IMG/VR virus record: IMGVR_UViG_3300035695_000007
Span: 1-43,029 of that record
DNA length: 43,029 bases
Reading direction: 5' to 3' (one strand)
Source: a virus
The position numbers and the translations under genes were made by a program. The notes below the pieces were generated by a model, which was given only the letters and a program-made list of their open reading frames with translations, ran no database searches and was not told where the DNA came from. The stretch's first letter is position 1; every line of letters begins with the position of its first letter. Below, one piece after another: positions 20,366-29,982 of this stretch.

Positions 20366-20878
20366 ATGCTTGATTTAACACAGTTCACACCGGAACAGAT
20401 CGCCGCACTGAAGGCGCAGTTGTCTGGCGTCGATGGGACGGGACGTTCACCGTTCCGTCCGCGCCAGCTCAATGACCTTCGGATCTTGCCGAGCGCGACC
20501 GATCCGCGTCCGACCTTCTTCTGGTCGGCTACGACGCCGCCTGATTTTGTGCCGGGACCCTACAAGGAATACCCGAAGCTCCTGTGGCATCAGACAACCG
20601 GACAGGAAGTCACGGCCCATAACGCCGAAGACGAACAGCGCTACGGGTCGGAATATGCCTCCGTGCCGTTTGCTTCGGTGCCTGCCGATCCGATCACTGA
20701 CATGGCGACAGCGCTGGCCGGACTCACGCCAGAAGAACAGGCGATCATTCTGAAAGAACAGAAGAAGGATCGTCTGAGCCAGCTTCAGGCGAAGCTCTCG
20801 GGTCTGTCGGAAGCGGAGCTCGAACGCGTGCTTGGGAAAGTCGGCGCGGAGAAGCGGCAGCAGAAAAAGAGCGCGTAA
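20366..20878 (+). CDS. Hypothetical virion-region protein
   Basis: A 170-residue protein: N-terminal helix, Pro-rich middle (about 45-85, with SATTPPDFVPGPYKEYPKLLW), and a C-terminal charged helix (120-165). ATG 20366 has AAAGGAG six bases upstream. Not recognised. May be a head-tail connector or internal protein. Confidence 0.6.
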   Translation: MLDLTQFTPEQIAALKAQLSGVDGTGRSPFRPRQLNDLRILPSATDPRPTFFWSATTPPDFVPGPYKEYPKLLWHQTTGQEVTAHNAEDEQRYGSEYASVPFASVPADPITDMATALAGLTPEEQAIILKEQKKDRLSQLQAKLSGLSEAELERVLGKVGAEKRQQKKSA

Positions 20879-21616
20879 ATGGCGATCGTGCGGGCGCTCA
20901 TTAGTGATGCTCTGATGGAGATTGGTGCGCTGGCCGATGGGGAACCCCTGTCGGCCAGTGCCGCGCAACTTGGGCTGTTGCGCCTCCAGAATCAGATCGA
21001 CGCATGGACGGCGGATCGTCTCACGCTCTCCGTCCAATTACGGACGGTTTTCAGTGTGGCTCCGGGCGTGAGCACGATCACGCTCGGGCCGGTCGGGGCC
21101 GATGTCACGATGGGGCGTCCCGTCTGGATCAATACGCTGAACTACATCATTCCAGGCAGTTCACCAGCGATCGAAGTGCTGATGGCGCCAATGGATGAAG
21201 ACAGCTACGCGGCACAGACGATCAAGAGCCTGCAATCAAATTTGCCCGTACAGTATTTCTACCAGACGAACATCGACACCGTGCTTGGGTCGCTGTTCAT
21301 CTGGCCGCGCATTACACAGACCGTGCAGTTCGCACTCTATAGTCCGCAGGCGGTTGGAGTGCCAGCGACACTCGATGATGTGTTGATCGGACCTCCTGGA
21401 TACGCCGAAGCGTTCATGTATCAGTTAGCACTACGTCTGTGCAACCCATTCGGACGCCCCATCCCGCCGTCGTTGTCTGAGATGGCGCGGGAAGCGACGG
21501 CGACGATGAAGCGTCCGAACGTCGATCCGGGGCTCCTCGGCATGGACCCGGCGGTGAGTGCGGGCGTAGGTTCTGGCTACAACATTCTGTCCGACGGGTC
21601 AGGCAGACGGCAGTAA
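20879..21616 (+). CDS. gp4-like head-to-tail connector
   Basis: A 245-residue protein resembling P22 gp4 (packaged-DNA stabilisation or tail accessory factor), which binds under the portal. The N-terminal helices (IVRALISDALMEIGALADGE, then LGLLRLQNQIDAWTADRLTL) and the middle LGSLFIWPRITQTV are typical. ATG 20879 abuts the previous TAA. Its place between coat and gp10-like genes matches P22 order. Confidence 0.82.
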   Translation: MAIVRALISDALMEIGALADGEPLSASAAQLGLLRLQNQIDAWTADRLTLSVQLRTVFSVAPGVSTITLGPVGADVTMGRPVWINTLNYIIPGSSPAIEVLMAPMDEDSYAAQTIKSLQSNLPVQYFYQTNIDTVLGSLFIWPRITQTVQFALYSPQAVGVPATLDDVLIGPPGYAEAFMYQLALRLCNPFGRPIPPSLSEMAREATATMKRPNVDPGLLGMDPAVSAGVGSGYNILSDGSGRRQ

Positions 21617-21625
21617 GGAGTCACG

Positions 21626-21892
21626 ATGTCTCAACAGCCGATTTATAACCGATGGGTCGCCATCACGAAAAGCGACACGATCAACTTTGACGCGTCGGTA
21701 TCCACTACTGGCGCGAACGTGGTGCCATGCGATGCGGTCTACGTCGGCACGGCAGGCACGATTGCGCTCGTGACGCAGGATGGCACCGTTGCGGCCACGT
21801 CAGCCGCCGTGGGATTCATCGCTGGCAAGTTCATCCGCGTGAATAGCACGAACACGGCGGCGGCTGGAATGTTCGCCTGTTACAACGTGTAA
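21626..21892 (+). CDS. Small beta-rich protein
   Basis: An 88-residue protein rich in Thr, Ala and Val with predicted strands throughout (AVYVGTAGTIALVTQDGTVAAT). AAGGAG lies five bases before ATG 21626. It could be a decoration or tail protein. I recall similar short proteins between phage connector genes. Function unknown. Confidence 0.6.
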   Translation: MSQQPIYNRWVAITKSDTINFDASVSTTGANVVPCDAVYVGTAGTIALVTQDGTVAATSAAVGFIAGKFIRVNSTNTAAAGMFACYNV

Positions 21893-21895
21893 TAC

Positions 21896-23017
21896 ATGGC
21901 GGTTGTTCCCGGATTCATCGGTCCCACCAACCGCCTCCGTTCGCCTAATGCGGACGTAGAAGACACGATCAATTTCTATCTGGAACAGACCACGCCAGGA
22001 TTAGGTAAGAGTCCTGTCTACCTGATGGGAACGCCGGGGCTGAACGTGGCCTTTGTCTTACCGGATAGCCCCGTGCGCGCGTTGTTCTCGCAGGATGGGC
22101 GAGCCTTTGCGGTAGCCGGGACGAGCTTTTTTGAACTGAGTTTTGTCGGTCCTCTACTGACTTCTCAGTTCTACGGGACTGTCGCGTCAGATCCAAATCT
22201 GGCGACGATCGTGAGCAATGGCAGCGCAGGCCACCAGTTAATGATTACGTCTGGCGGATTGGTCTACATCTTCGATCTGCTGGCGAACACACTCACGCTC
22301 GTCACGACAGGACTTGAGCCGGTGACGATGGGCGAGTTCATGGACGGGTATTTTCTCTTGAACATGACCAACTCGCGCAGGTTCGGATGGTCGAATCTTG
22401 AGGATGGCACGACATGGGATCCGCTCGACATCGCGGAGCGGTCTATTGCCTCCGACAACATCGTGGCGATGATCCGTTCGCACAAGGAGATTTGGATTCT
22501 CGGATCAAAAACATCAGAAGTGTGGATTGATACGGGCGATGCGCTGAATCCTTTTGAGCCGATTCAAGGTGTACAGGTCGAGCAGGGATGCGATAGCGCC
22601 TACACCGCTCAGCGCATAGACAACTCAACGATGTGGAAGGGGCAGAACTCAGACGGATACGGCGTGTGGTGGAAAGCGAACGGCTACACGCCTGAGCGCG
22701 TATCCACGCACGCCGTTGAACAGGCCATGCAGACCTTTGGCGGCGCGAACGATCGCGCTTGGGTCTATCAGGAAGACGGGCACCTGTTCGTTGTGGTCGT
22801 GATGCCTAACTGTGATCGGAGCTACGTCTACGATGTAGCCGTTGGCCAATGGCATTGCCGCGCTCGATGGGACTCGACGCATTGTGTGTGGGTGCCGCAC
22901 GTCGCGCAGTGTCACTGTCTATTCAATCAGCAACACCTCGTCGGGGATCGGTTCTCAGGCGCGATCTATCAGCAGTCCCTTGAGTTCTTTGAGGAACAGA
23001 TTGTGACGGCGGCCTGA
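21896..23017 (+). CDS. gp10-like tail protein, N-terminal part
   Basis: A 373-residue protein with the N-terminal half of P22 gp10-type proteins: GFIGPTNRLRSPNADVEDTINFYLE, GTPGLN and repeated beta blades. In the family the chain continues to a conserved C-terminal motif (SWSDDGGHTWS). Here the frame ends at a GDRFSGAIYQQ segment and that motif is at the end of the next gene. The stop overlaps the ATG at 23017. So the tail protein seems split in two genes. Confidence 0.78.
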   Translation: MAVVPGFIGPTNRLRSPNADVEDTINFYLEQTTPGLGKSPVYLMGTPGLNVAFVLPDSPVRALFSQDGRAFAVAGTSFFELSFVGPLLTSQFYGTVASDPNLATIVSNGSAGHQLMITSGGLVYIFDLLANTLTLVTTGLEPVTMGEFMDGYFLLNMTNSRRFGWSNLEDGTTWDPLDIAERSIASDNIVAMIRSHKEIWILGSKTSEVWIDTGDALNPFEPIQGVQVEQGCDSAYTAQRIDNSTMWKGQNSDGYGVWWKANGYTPERVSTHAVEQAMQTFGGANDRAWVYQEDGHLFVVVVMPNCDRSYVYDVAVGQWHCRARWDSTHCVWVPHVAQCHCLFNQQHLVGDRFSGAIYQQSLEFFEEQIVTAA

Positions 23018-24675
23018 TGCCTGATCCGACCAACCTGTCCGCGTTGACGGCATCCGATGTAGGCACGCTGTCAGCCACGATCAGCGAGAACATCGCCATC
23101 GCCGGTGTGTCGCAGACGGTCTGGTTTTCCTATACGGCTGTGACGGACGATCAAGTCTTCGGCGTGCTCGCGTTCGCAGAATCAGGAACCGCCTATCGTC
23201 CGAAGACGACGATCTGGCTTGGTCCGGCATCGGCACCTACGCAATACCTATCTAGTGACCTTGTAGCCGGGCATGATGTGCCAATGGTGGTGCCGGTTAC
23301 GAGCGGCACGAAATACTTTATCAAAGTGGAACCAGACGCCTTCAGCACGAATCCGCCTGGAGCGAATCTCGCGTTGCGCGTCTTCAAGAATCCGACCTCA
23401 ACCGCAGCCGCGGGGTCGCTGTTCATCAACGATGATACGGAGTTTCTGAAAGCCGTGCTCCTCTCTCCGACGACTGGTGCGGTGCTCCAGTATGCCAATA
23501 CGACCGTTGGCGAAGAAGGCGATGTGCTTCCGAATGGTGTCATCGCCCTGAGCAACGATGACGCGCTCTCAGAGCCGGACCGCATTTACATCTATAGTCC
23601 CGCACTCGCACAAACGTCTGTGACGGCCCGTGGCAACAACAGGCCGATTTCGATCCGTGGCGATGCGACGAAGTTCTTTTTCGCTGAAGACGTGGCCGGT
23701 CCGACCTCGAACGTGCGAACGATTGACACGTCCGGTGCCATCGGCGGCACGACATGGAGTGTCACCGGATCGCTGTTCACGATCGCGCCGAACCGCGCAG
23801 GAACGATTCTCTACTGGAGCGATGGCGGTGTCGGCAATCCTATCCACGCTTACGATTTGGTCGGCCACGCGCCGCTGGCGGATCTGTGCGCTGGAGTCGC
23901 CAGCCACATAGTCGATAAAGACTTGTTCGTGATGGAGGACGGCAACATTCTGGCGACCTACAGCGACACCGGAGGGAATGATTACTTCTGCCGCACCATC
24001 TCTCCGGCTGGGGCGACGATCCGCAGCTTCGCGTTTACGCCAGCCGGAACACGCACGGATGGCCCGCGGGTCTGTCTCGGCGCTGACGATCCGGCATCGT
24101 TTTGGATGTGGACAACCGGCACGGTAGGCAGTGATCGCGTCTCGCGCATGAAGCACTTCAAGACGAGCGATGGCACGACGATCGCCACATTTGATGTGAA
24201 AGTCTTTGAATCGGGACTCGGACCATCAGGGAATGGCAATGACGATGCGCCGCCACTGCCGAAGTTCGGCAATTCCAAGTCCTGTCCGATTCTGGCGCTG
24301 CGAGCATCGATAGGTCCGCCGACACCGCCATTCGTGACGACGACGTATCCGGTGCGTCGTTTGCGGCAGTCCGCGCATCTCTCCAGTGAGCAGATGTGGC
24401 AGTTCTTCACGATGTTTCAGATCGATCTCGAAACTGGCATGGGTCTGACCGATGATGCCGATCCACAGATCATGTTGAGTTGGTCTGACGATGGCGGACA
24501 CACCTGGAGTCAGGAACATTGGATCGGCGCAGGGAAGACGGGCCAATACACGCGACGGGCGATCTGGCGGCGGCTCGGACGCTCGCGTGATCGCGTGTGG
24601 CGCGTGGTGGTGGATGCCCCTGTCCGCTGGCGCTTGCTGCAAGCCTTTGCGCAAGTGCAGTTGGGAACAAGCTAA
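23017..24675 (+). CDS. Tail protein with gp10-like C-terminus
   Basis: A 552-residue protein. The first 430 or so residues are a beta-rich region not recognised (blade-like strands around 40-120 and 170-330). The last 95 residues carry LMLSWSDDGGHTWSQEHW, GQYTRRAIWRRLGRSRDRVW and VVVDAPVRW, the conserved end of gp10-type proteins. It would complete the neighbour's missing C-terminus as a separate polypeptide. The N-terminal region may add a receptor or shaft function. Confidence 0.7.
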   Translation: MPDPTNLSALTASDVGTLSATISENIAIAGVSQTVWFSYTAVTDDQVFGVLAFAESGTAYRPKTTIWLGPASAPTQYLSSDLVAGHDVPMVVPVTSGTKYFIKVEPDAFSTNPPGANLALRVFKNPTSTAAAGSLFINDDTEFLKAVLLSPTTGAVLQYANTTVGEEGDVLPNGVIALSNDDALSEPDRIYIYSPALAQTSVTARGNNRPISIRGDATKFFFAEDVAGPTSNVRTIDTSGAIGGTTWSVTGSLFTIAPNRAGTILYWSDGGVGNPIHAYDLVGHAPLADLCAGVASHIVDKDLFVMEDGNILATYSDTGGNDYFCRTISPAGATIRSFAFTPAGTRTDGPRVCLGADDPASFWMWTTGTVGSDRVSRMKHFKTSDGTTIATFDVKVFESGLGPSGNGNDDAPPLPKFGNSKSCPILALRASIGPPTPPFVTTTYPVRRLRQSAHLSSEQMWQFFTMFQIDLETGMGLTDDADPQIMLSWSDDGGHTWSQEHWIGAGKTGQYTRRAIWRRLGRSRDRVWRVVVDAPVRWRLLQAFAQVQLGTS

Positions 24676-25097
24676 TGTCTTTTCAATTAGGCGTCCCGGA
24701 ACGTCAACCGATTGCCAACGCGAAAGACATCTTCCGTGTCACGCGGGAATGGCTCGCGTTCTTTCACAACATTGTGAAAGTGTTGATGGCTGGATTGACG
24801 GGAGATGTCACGACATTCCCCCCATCCACGACCGCGACGATCACGCCACACGCGGTCACGTTCAACAAGATTCAGACGGTCCATGCTGACAAACTCTTAG
24901 GGCGCGGGCATGGGGCTGGAACAGGAGACGTGCAGGAAATTACGCTTGGCAATCGGCTCTCGATGACCGCCACGACGTTGAATGTTGATGGCGAGAATGG
25001 CGGATTCGTGCCGGTGTCTACGGGCGCAGAGCCGTTAGTGATTGTGTCCAATGGCGCTGGCAGTGTGTTGCTGGTGCCGTATACCTATAGCCAATGA
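24675..25097 (+). CDS. Short tail protein
   Basis: A 140-residue protein starting at ATG 24675 (TAATG overlap). It has a helical N-terminal stretch (NAKDIFRVTREWLAFFHNIVKVLMAGL) and a beta C-terminus (LGNRLSMTATTLNVD, FVPVSTGAEPLVIV). It could be a tail needle or fibre-attachment protein. Not recognised by family. Confidence 0.6.
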   Translation: MSFQLGVPERQPIANAKDIFRVTREWLAFFHNIVKVLMAGLTGDVTTFPPSTTATITPHAVTFNKIQTVHADKLLGRGHGAGTGDVQEITLGNRLSMTATTLNVDGENGGFVPVSTGAEPLVIVSNGAGSVLLVPYTYSQ

Positions 25098-26221
25098 GCG
25101 ATACCCTCGTTAATCAGTTCGTCTCCAGAGGCACGCACGCGGCGCGGTTGGCCTACACGCCCAATCCGCCGACGCCGGCGAGTGGTCCGCCTAATGGCTA
25201 CTTCTGGTTTGAGACGGATACGCTGTCAACCTTCGCGTGGGATGGCGCGGCATGGCAACCGGTGAGCGGTGGCGGTGGCATCATTACGCAAAGTGGCGTC
25301 AGTGGCTTTGCCTTTGACGGAGAAGCGGGTCAAGACGCATGGCCGATGCCAGGCACGCCAGGTCCACAAGGCGCGACCGGCGCGACTGGAGCCACAGGTG
25401 CAACTGGTCCCTCCGGCGGCCCGATGGGACCGCCAGGATTCGGCGTGGATGGCGAAGATGGATGGCCAGGACCACCGGGATTGACTGGACCGCAAGGCGC
25501 GACAGGCGGTGGTGGCGGCGGATCAAGCACGGGCACGGAAGCTGGCATTCCGGCACCGAGTACGGCGGGGGCGCTCTACTTCCCGAATGATGGTGTGTGG
25601 GTGCAGCGCGACACGGGGGCCGCGTGGGTGCCGTGGGGACCACTTTTTCCGTTCAGCGATCCGGCACTGCAAACATTCGCGTGGATCAATCAGGGTAGCG
25701 CATCTCTCGTCACGACGTTCGGCGGCGTCTATCTACTCGGCACGGCGGACAACACGGAGAACGTGCATCTGCGTAAGAAGGCCGCACCGAGTACGCCGTA
25801 CACGATCAGCATTGCATTCATTCCCGCCACGCATCCTTCCAGCTTCTCGCAGGCGGGTGTCATGTTTCGAGAGAGCGCGACCGGCAAATTGGTGGGCTGG
25901 TGTTGTGCGGGCGATGGGTCCGCGAACTGTAAATATTATGTCTATCGGTGGACGAATCCGACGACGTTCAGTTCATCTCCCTTCAACTTTGGCGATCACT
26001 TCGCGGGACATCAGACGCAGTTTTTGCGTATCGGCGCTGACGGCACCAACATCACGTTCTCCGCCTCGGGTGACGGTCAGAACTGGTATCAGTATTTCAC
26101 TGAAGTGAAAGGCGCATTCTTTACGGCGGCTCCAGATGAAGTCGGATTTTTCGTGAATCAGAACTCTAGCACGGTCTTTCCGCCAGCTCGCATGACATTG
26201 CTGTCCTGGAAGGAAGCATGA
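25094..26221 (+). CDS. Collagen-like tail fibre protein 1
   Basis: A 375-residue trimeric-fibre candidate. Residues 1-60 ([25 protein letters not shown]) form an N-terminal domain shared with the next protein. A Gly-X-Y collagen segment with Pro-rich [13 protein letters not shown] runs about 80-140. A beta-sandwich tip, about 190-375, has Trp/Asn-rich strands and [24 protein letters not shown], which looks like a laminin-G/DUF1349-type sugar-binding fold. It probably recognises a cell-surface glycan. Confidence 0.75.
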   Translation: MSDTLVNQFVSRGTHAARLAYTPNPPTPASGPPNGYFWFETDTLSTFAWDGAAWQPVSGGGGIITQSGVSGFAFDGEAGQDAWPMPGTPGPQGATGATGATGATGPSGGPMGPPGFGVDGEDGWPGPPGLTGPQGATGGGGGGSSTGTEAGIPAPSTAGALYFPNDGVWVQRDTGAAWVPWGPLFPFSDPALQTFAWINQGSASLVTTFGGVYLLGTADNTENVHLRKKAAPSTPYTISIAFIPATHPSSFSQAGVMFRESATGKLVGWCCAGDGSANCKYYVYRWTNPTTFSSSPFNFGDHFAGHQTQFLRIGADGTNITFSASGDGQNWYQYFTEVKGAFFTAAPDEVGFFVNQNSSTVFPPARMTLLSWKEA

Positions 26222-27654
26222 GCGACGCAACGCTCAATCAGTTCGTCGCTCGGGGGAACACAGCCGCACGGTTGGCGTTCGTGCCGAATCCGGCGGTGGT
26301 CGCGGCCGGGCCTGACCTCGGCTACATCTGGTTCGATACGACGACGCATCTCGAGTACGCCTATGACTTCTCGGTCCCAGGGTGGATCGTCATTGGCGGC
26401 GGCTCGAGCAGCGGTGCAGGCGGTGGCGGCGGCACGGGGATGGACGGGGAGCAGGGCGAGGATGGCTGGCCCGGACCTCCAGGACCGGCCGGCGCAGCTG
26501 GAGCTGCTGGCGCGACAGGACCGACAGGGCCAGCCGGATTCGGCTTTGCTGGCATTGACGGCGAAGATGGGGAGCAGGGCATTCGCGGCGCAGCAGGCGC
26601 AACAGGCGCGATCGGTCCGACAGGTCCGATCGGGCTCGGCATCCCAGGCAATGACGGAGAAGACGGCTTAGACGGCATCGGTACACCGGGCACGCAAGGA
26701 ATACAGGGTATTCAGGGCGTCACCGGCTCACAAGGACCGATAGGACCGCCTATCTACCTTGAAGCGGAAGGCGCAGATGGGGAGCAGGGACCGCCAGGAC
26801 CGCAGGGCGCGATTGGGGCGACTGGCACCACCGGGGCTCAGGGGCCGATTGGTCCGGCTGTCTACCTTGAGGTAGAAGGCGCGGACGGGGACGCTGGACC
26901 GCCCGGACCAACCGGCCCACAAGGACCAACGGGCACCACCGGCACGACCGGCGCGCAGGGGCCGATTGGACCGGCCGTGTTCCTCGAAGCGGACGGACAG
27001 GATGGCGAACAAGGGGCACCTGGACCGACCGGCGCAACGGGAGCCACTGGCACCGCTGGCAGCACCGGATCACAGGGACCGATAGGTCCGGCTGTATTCC
27101 TTGAGGCTGATGGGCAGGACGGCGAGGCAGGGCCTCCTGGTCCGACAGGGCCAACAGGCGCAACAGGGTCCACAGGCGCAACAGGGCCGGCAGGGTTCGG
27201 CGCTCCTGGCATCCAGGGCGATGACGGCGCAGATGGCGACGTAGGGCCTCCGGGACTGCCTGGGACGCAATATCCGTGGCGCGGGACGTGGAGCTCAGCG
27301 ACCGCCTACAGCGTGAATGACACGGTGGACTTTAACGGCTCTGGCTACGTGGCGATCGCGAATGGCACGAACCACAACCCGTCCGATGGCGGATCGACGT
27401 TCTGGAATCTGCTGGTCAGTAAAGGCAACACCGGACCGATCGGATTCGGTCTCGATGGCGATGATGGCTGGGACAGTCTAGTTCCGGGACCGGCTGGTAT
27501 CAACGTGCAGCCGGACTTGCCGCAAATGTTGACAACCGCCAGCAACAACGAGCTGGTGGCGGCGGGCTATTCGACGGTGATCGTGCGGCAATACAAAATA
27601 AATTCAGGAGTGAAACTCACACTCGGCAGCGGTGCGCATATGAGGATTCTCTGA
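26218..27654 (+). CDS. Collagen-like tail fibre protein 2
   Basis: A 478-residue protein. The N-terminal 60 residues match fibre 1. Collagen Gly-X-Y runs from about 77 to 350, interrupted at regular intervals by [18 protein letters not shown]-type units that start at 172, 208, 247 and 286 (spacing 36, 39, 39). After it, [26 protein letters not shown] (354-385) resembles a small chitin/carbohydrate-binding module, and a short tip follows. It is a likely receptor-binding fibre. Confidence 0.78.
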   Translation: MSDATLNQFVARGNTAARLAFVPNPAVVAAGPDLGYIWFDTTTHLEYAYDFSVPGWIVIGGGSSSGAGGGGGTGMDGEQGEDGWPGPPGPAGAAGAAGATGPTGPAGFGFAGIDGEDGEQGIRGAAGATGAIGPTGPIGLGIPGNDGEDGLDGIGTPGTQGIQGIQGVTGSQGPIGPPIYLEAEGADGEQGPPGPQGAIGATGTTGAQGPIGPAVYLEVEGADGDAGPPGPTGPQGPTGTTGTTGAQGPIGPAVFLEADGQDGEQGAPGPTGATGATGTAGSTGSQGPIGPAVFLEADGQDGEAGPPGPTGPTGATGSTGATGPAGFGAPGIQGDDGADGDVGPPGLPGTQYPWRGTWSSATAYSVNDTVDFNGSGYVAIANGTNHNPSDGGSTFWNLLVSKGNTGPIGFGLDGDDGWDSLVPGPAGINVQPDLPQMLTTASNNELVAAGYSTVIVRQYKINSGVKLTLGSGAHMRIL

Positions 27655-28154
27655 TGGCCTTCATCAAAGACGTGCAATTTGGGCCTGAACACGTCTCGGA
27701 CGATGCGACAGAACAGACCGTCTACAGTTTCACGCTGCAAGCGAACACGGTCAGTGGCGTATCTCTGTATCGGTTGATGCTGGCTGGTTCCGTGTCCTCG
27801 CGAGCGGTTCTGCCTGGGACCATTACGCTGCGTTATAAATGCGCGGGATTATCGGCCTCGATTGTCGCGGAGACGCTCTTGCCTGGTGTCACGCTCTCGA
27901 ACTTCGTGGCAAATCTTGATTGTTGGGTCGTGCCTGGGAGTCCCAATGTCGTGGTGCTCGGGGGCATCTTCAGTCAGAATGCGGCCGACGTGTTTCCCAT
28001 CGCGGGTGCGCGTTCAGCCGGCACTGGAGGCGTGATTGATTTGTCAGTCGATCAAATCGTCTCCGCCACGATTCAATTCGATACTGCGGACCCTGGCACA
28101 GTCTTTACTCGTCAGGTGTGCGCGCTGATGATGATGGATGGGACGAATGGCTGA
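27654..28154 (+). CDS. Beta-rich fibre-region protein
   Basis: A 166-residue protein starting at ATG 27654 (TGATG-type overlap with the fibre stop). Mainly strands (TVYSFTLQANTVSGVSLYRL, VLPGTITLRYKCAG). It may be a fibre tip or head decoration. Its end overlaps the next gene by eight bases. Confidence 0.6.
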   Translation: MAFIKDVQFGPEHVSDDATEQTVYSFTLQANTVSGVSLYRLMLAGSVSSRAVLPGTITLRYKCAGLSASIVAETLLPGVTLSNFVANLDCWVVPGSPNVVVLGGIFSQNAADVFPIAGARSAGTGGVIDLSVDQIVSATIQFDTADPGTVFTRQVCALMMMDGTNG

Positions 28155-28785
28155 ACTCGATCTGACAAACATTGCGGCATCTTCGATTAGCACGCCGGCA
28201 TCAGGTGTCACGGCGGTATATGTCGATAGCGTCTCGAAACAGATCACCACGAAGGACGATACAGGTCGCATCCGTGGGAGTGAGATTTCTAACTTCTCTA
28301 CGACATCACAAGCGCCAGCGGCGACGACGCGCACGTACATCACGGGTTCTGCGATCGCGATTCCTAGCGGCAAGATGCAAATCGGGACGTGTTTCCGCTG
28401 GACTTTTAACATGACCAAGACCGGCGCGGGCACGGCCACGAGCACTATTGACATTGCAGTCGGCACGGCGGGCACGACAGCAGACACGGCGCGTGTCTCG
28501 TTCACGAAGCCGGCAGGCACGGCGGTCATTGACGAAGCCTATTGCGAAATTGTCGCTGTGTGCCGTGGTCCTCTCTCGGCTTCGGGCATTTTCTCTGGAG
28601 AGTTTTTCATGGTGCATAACCTCCAAATTACGGGACATGCAGTCATTCCCTGTGTTGTCGTCAACACCATTTCGAGCGCCTTCGATGTCACGGTCGCCAA
28701 TAGCATCGTGGGTATTTGCATAACGACCGGAGCATCAGACGCGATCACGATCCAGCAAGTCACCGCAGAAGCGTGGAACCTCTAA
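28147..28785 (+). CDS. Beta-rich fibre-region protein
   Basis: A 212-residue protein from ATG 28147 (MAELDLTNIAASS). An ATG nine bases upstream is in frame, but GGATGGGA favours 28147. It has Ser/Thr-rich strands and EISNFSTTSQAPAATTRTYITGSAI. May be a tail-fibre accessory or tip. No recognised domain. Confidence 0.6.
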   Translation: MAELDLTNIAASSISTPASGVTAVYVDSVSKQITTKDDTGRIRGSEISNFSTTSQAPAATTRTYITGSAIAIPSGKMQIGTCFRWTFNMTKTGAGTATSTIDIAVGTAGTTADTARVSFTKPAGTAVIDEAYCEIVAVCRGPLSASGIFSGEFFMVHNLQITGHAVIPCVVVNTISSAFDVTVANSIVGICITTGASDAITIQQVTAEAWNL

Positions 28786-28800
28786 CTAGGAGACAGACCG

Positions 28801-29175
28801 ATGGCAGCGAACAAAATCATTCGATTCGGACCCGTGGCGATGTCGGCCACGCTCACCACCAACATCATCAACGGCAACGTCACGTCGCTGGCGGGCCCGG
28901 TCGGGTTCACGATGACCCAGCCGTATCTCGTGCTGCGGCACATTCGGATCGTGAACAAGACGGCTGGTGCGGTGACGTTCTCGCTCTGGTTGGGCGCGAC
29001 GGGCGGCAACGCGGCCGGCACGGAAGTCATCGGCAATGCGCTGTCCGTGGCGGCGAACTCCGCGTTTGACTGGTATGGGATGCTCCGCTTGGACGCAGCC
29101 GATTTCCTCGTCGGCGGCGCGAGCGCGGGCACGTCGCTGACGTTCGAGGCAGAAGGCGAAATCGGCCTGATCTAA
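28801..29175 (+). CDS. Beta-rich virion protein
   Basis: A 124-residue beta protein (KIIRFGPVAMSATLTTNIINGNV, ending AEGEIGLI) with AGGAGA before ATG 28801. I recall similar short proteins encoded near fibres or decoration genes. Function not known. Confidence 0.6.
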   Translation: MAANKIIRFGPVAMSATLTTNIINGNVTSLAGPVGFTMTQPYLVLRHIRIVNKTAGAVTFSLWLGATGGNAAGTEVIGNALSVAANSAFDWYGMLRLDAADFLVGGASAGTSLTFEAEGEIGLI

Positions 29176-29187
29176 TAGGCGGCGATG

Positions 29188-29216
29188 GACCGGAGCGGGA
29201 ATAGGCCCGCTCGGTC
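29188..29216 (+). other. Strong hairpin in the 68-bp gap
   Basis: GACCGGAGCGGG (29188-29199) pairs with CCCGCTCGGTC (29206-29216) except for one bulged G, around AATAGG. There is no T run after it. It could protect mRNA or pause polymerase between two fibre-region genes. Confidence 0.5.
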
Positions 29217-29243
29217 CCGTGCTGAGAATATGAGATACGCCTG

Positions 29244-29966
29244 ATGGCGGCTCCTGTTATTGATAATGCGGCGGCTGGACCCGGATCAACGGGTTCCACG
29301 TCGTTCAGTTGGTCCCAGACGGTTGGTTCCGTCGCCAATCGCATTCTGCTGATTGGCGTCATGAACGTGGCGGCTCCCAGTGGCAGCCAAGTCAACACGG
29401 TCACGTCCGCGTTGAGCGGTGCGCTCACGCAGATTCCTGGCTGGCTGATTCAAGGCACCGTCTTCAATCAAATTTGGCTGCAGGTGTTTTATCTGCTGAA
29501 TCCGGTGAGTGGATCGGACACCCTCACGGTCGATTTCGGAACCAACACCCCCGGCGATGCGTGTGGCTGTTCAGCCAGCTATAGCGGCGTCGATCAAGTG
29601 AATCCGTTTGGCACGCTGGCGACCAACACGGGCGGCGTGGGGAGCTCAACATCCTCCGTGGTCGCATCTAGCGCCGTTGGCGAACTCGTCTTCAGTTGCG
29701 CTTTTATGTTTTCGAGCGGCGCGACAGACATGACACCGACGTCTGGTGTGAACGAACGCTGCGAGGGGCATTCGAACTTAGACAACAGCTATCGGTTGGC
29801 GTTGGGTGATGCGGACGGGGCCTCCACGGTCACGATGGGCTGGTCCATTGATGGCAGCAGTCTGCAATGGCAGATTGGCGCGATTGCGCTGAAACCTGTC
29901 AGCAGTCCATTTACGCCAGCATCTGTTGTCGGACCCTTTCCGACGTATCGCCCTGATTTACCGTAA
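29244..29966 (+). CDS. Beta-sandwich virion protein
   Basis: A 240-residue protein with a jelly-roll look: FSWSQTVGSVANRILLIGVMN near the start and VTMGWSIDGSSLQWQIGAIAL at the end, and a Cys pair CGCSASYSGV mid-way. Similar folds are used for sugar binding in fibres. ATG 29244 is chosen. No strong ribosome site. Confidence 0.6.
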   Translation: MAAPVIDNAAAGPGSTGSTSFSWSQTVGSVANRILLIGVMNVAAPSGSQVNTVTSALSGALTQIPGWLIQGTVFNQIWLQVFYLLNPVSGSDTLTVDFGTNTPGDACGCSASYSGVDQVNPFGTLATNTGGVGSSTSSVVASSAVGELVFSCAFMFSSGATDMTPTSGVNERCEGHSNLDNSYRLALGDADGASTVTMGWSIDGSSLQWQIGAIALKPVSSPFTPASVVGPFPTYRPDLP

Positions 29967-29982
29967 AGTTTAAAGGACTCCA

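Noticed and set aside
26361-27270. Several long open frames opposite the collagen-like gene
   Set aside because: They are Pro/Arg/Ser low-complexity shadows of Gly-X-Y codons on the other strand, have no ribosome sites and lie wholly inside a real gene.
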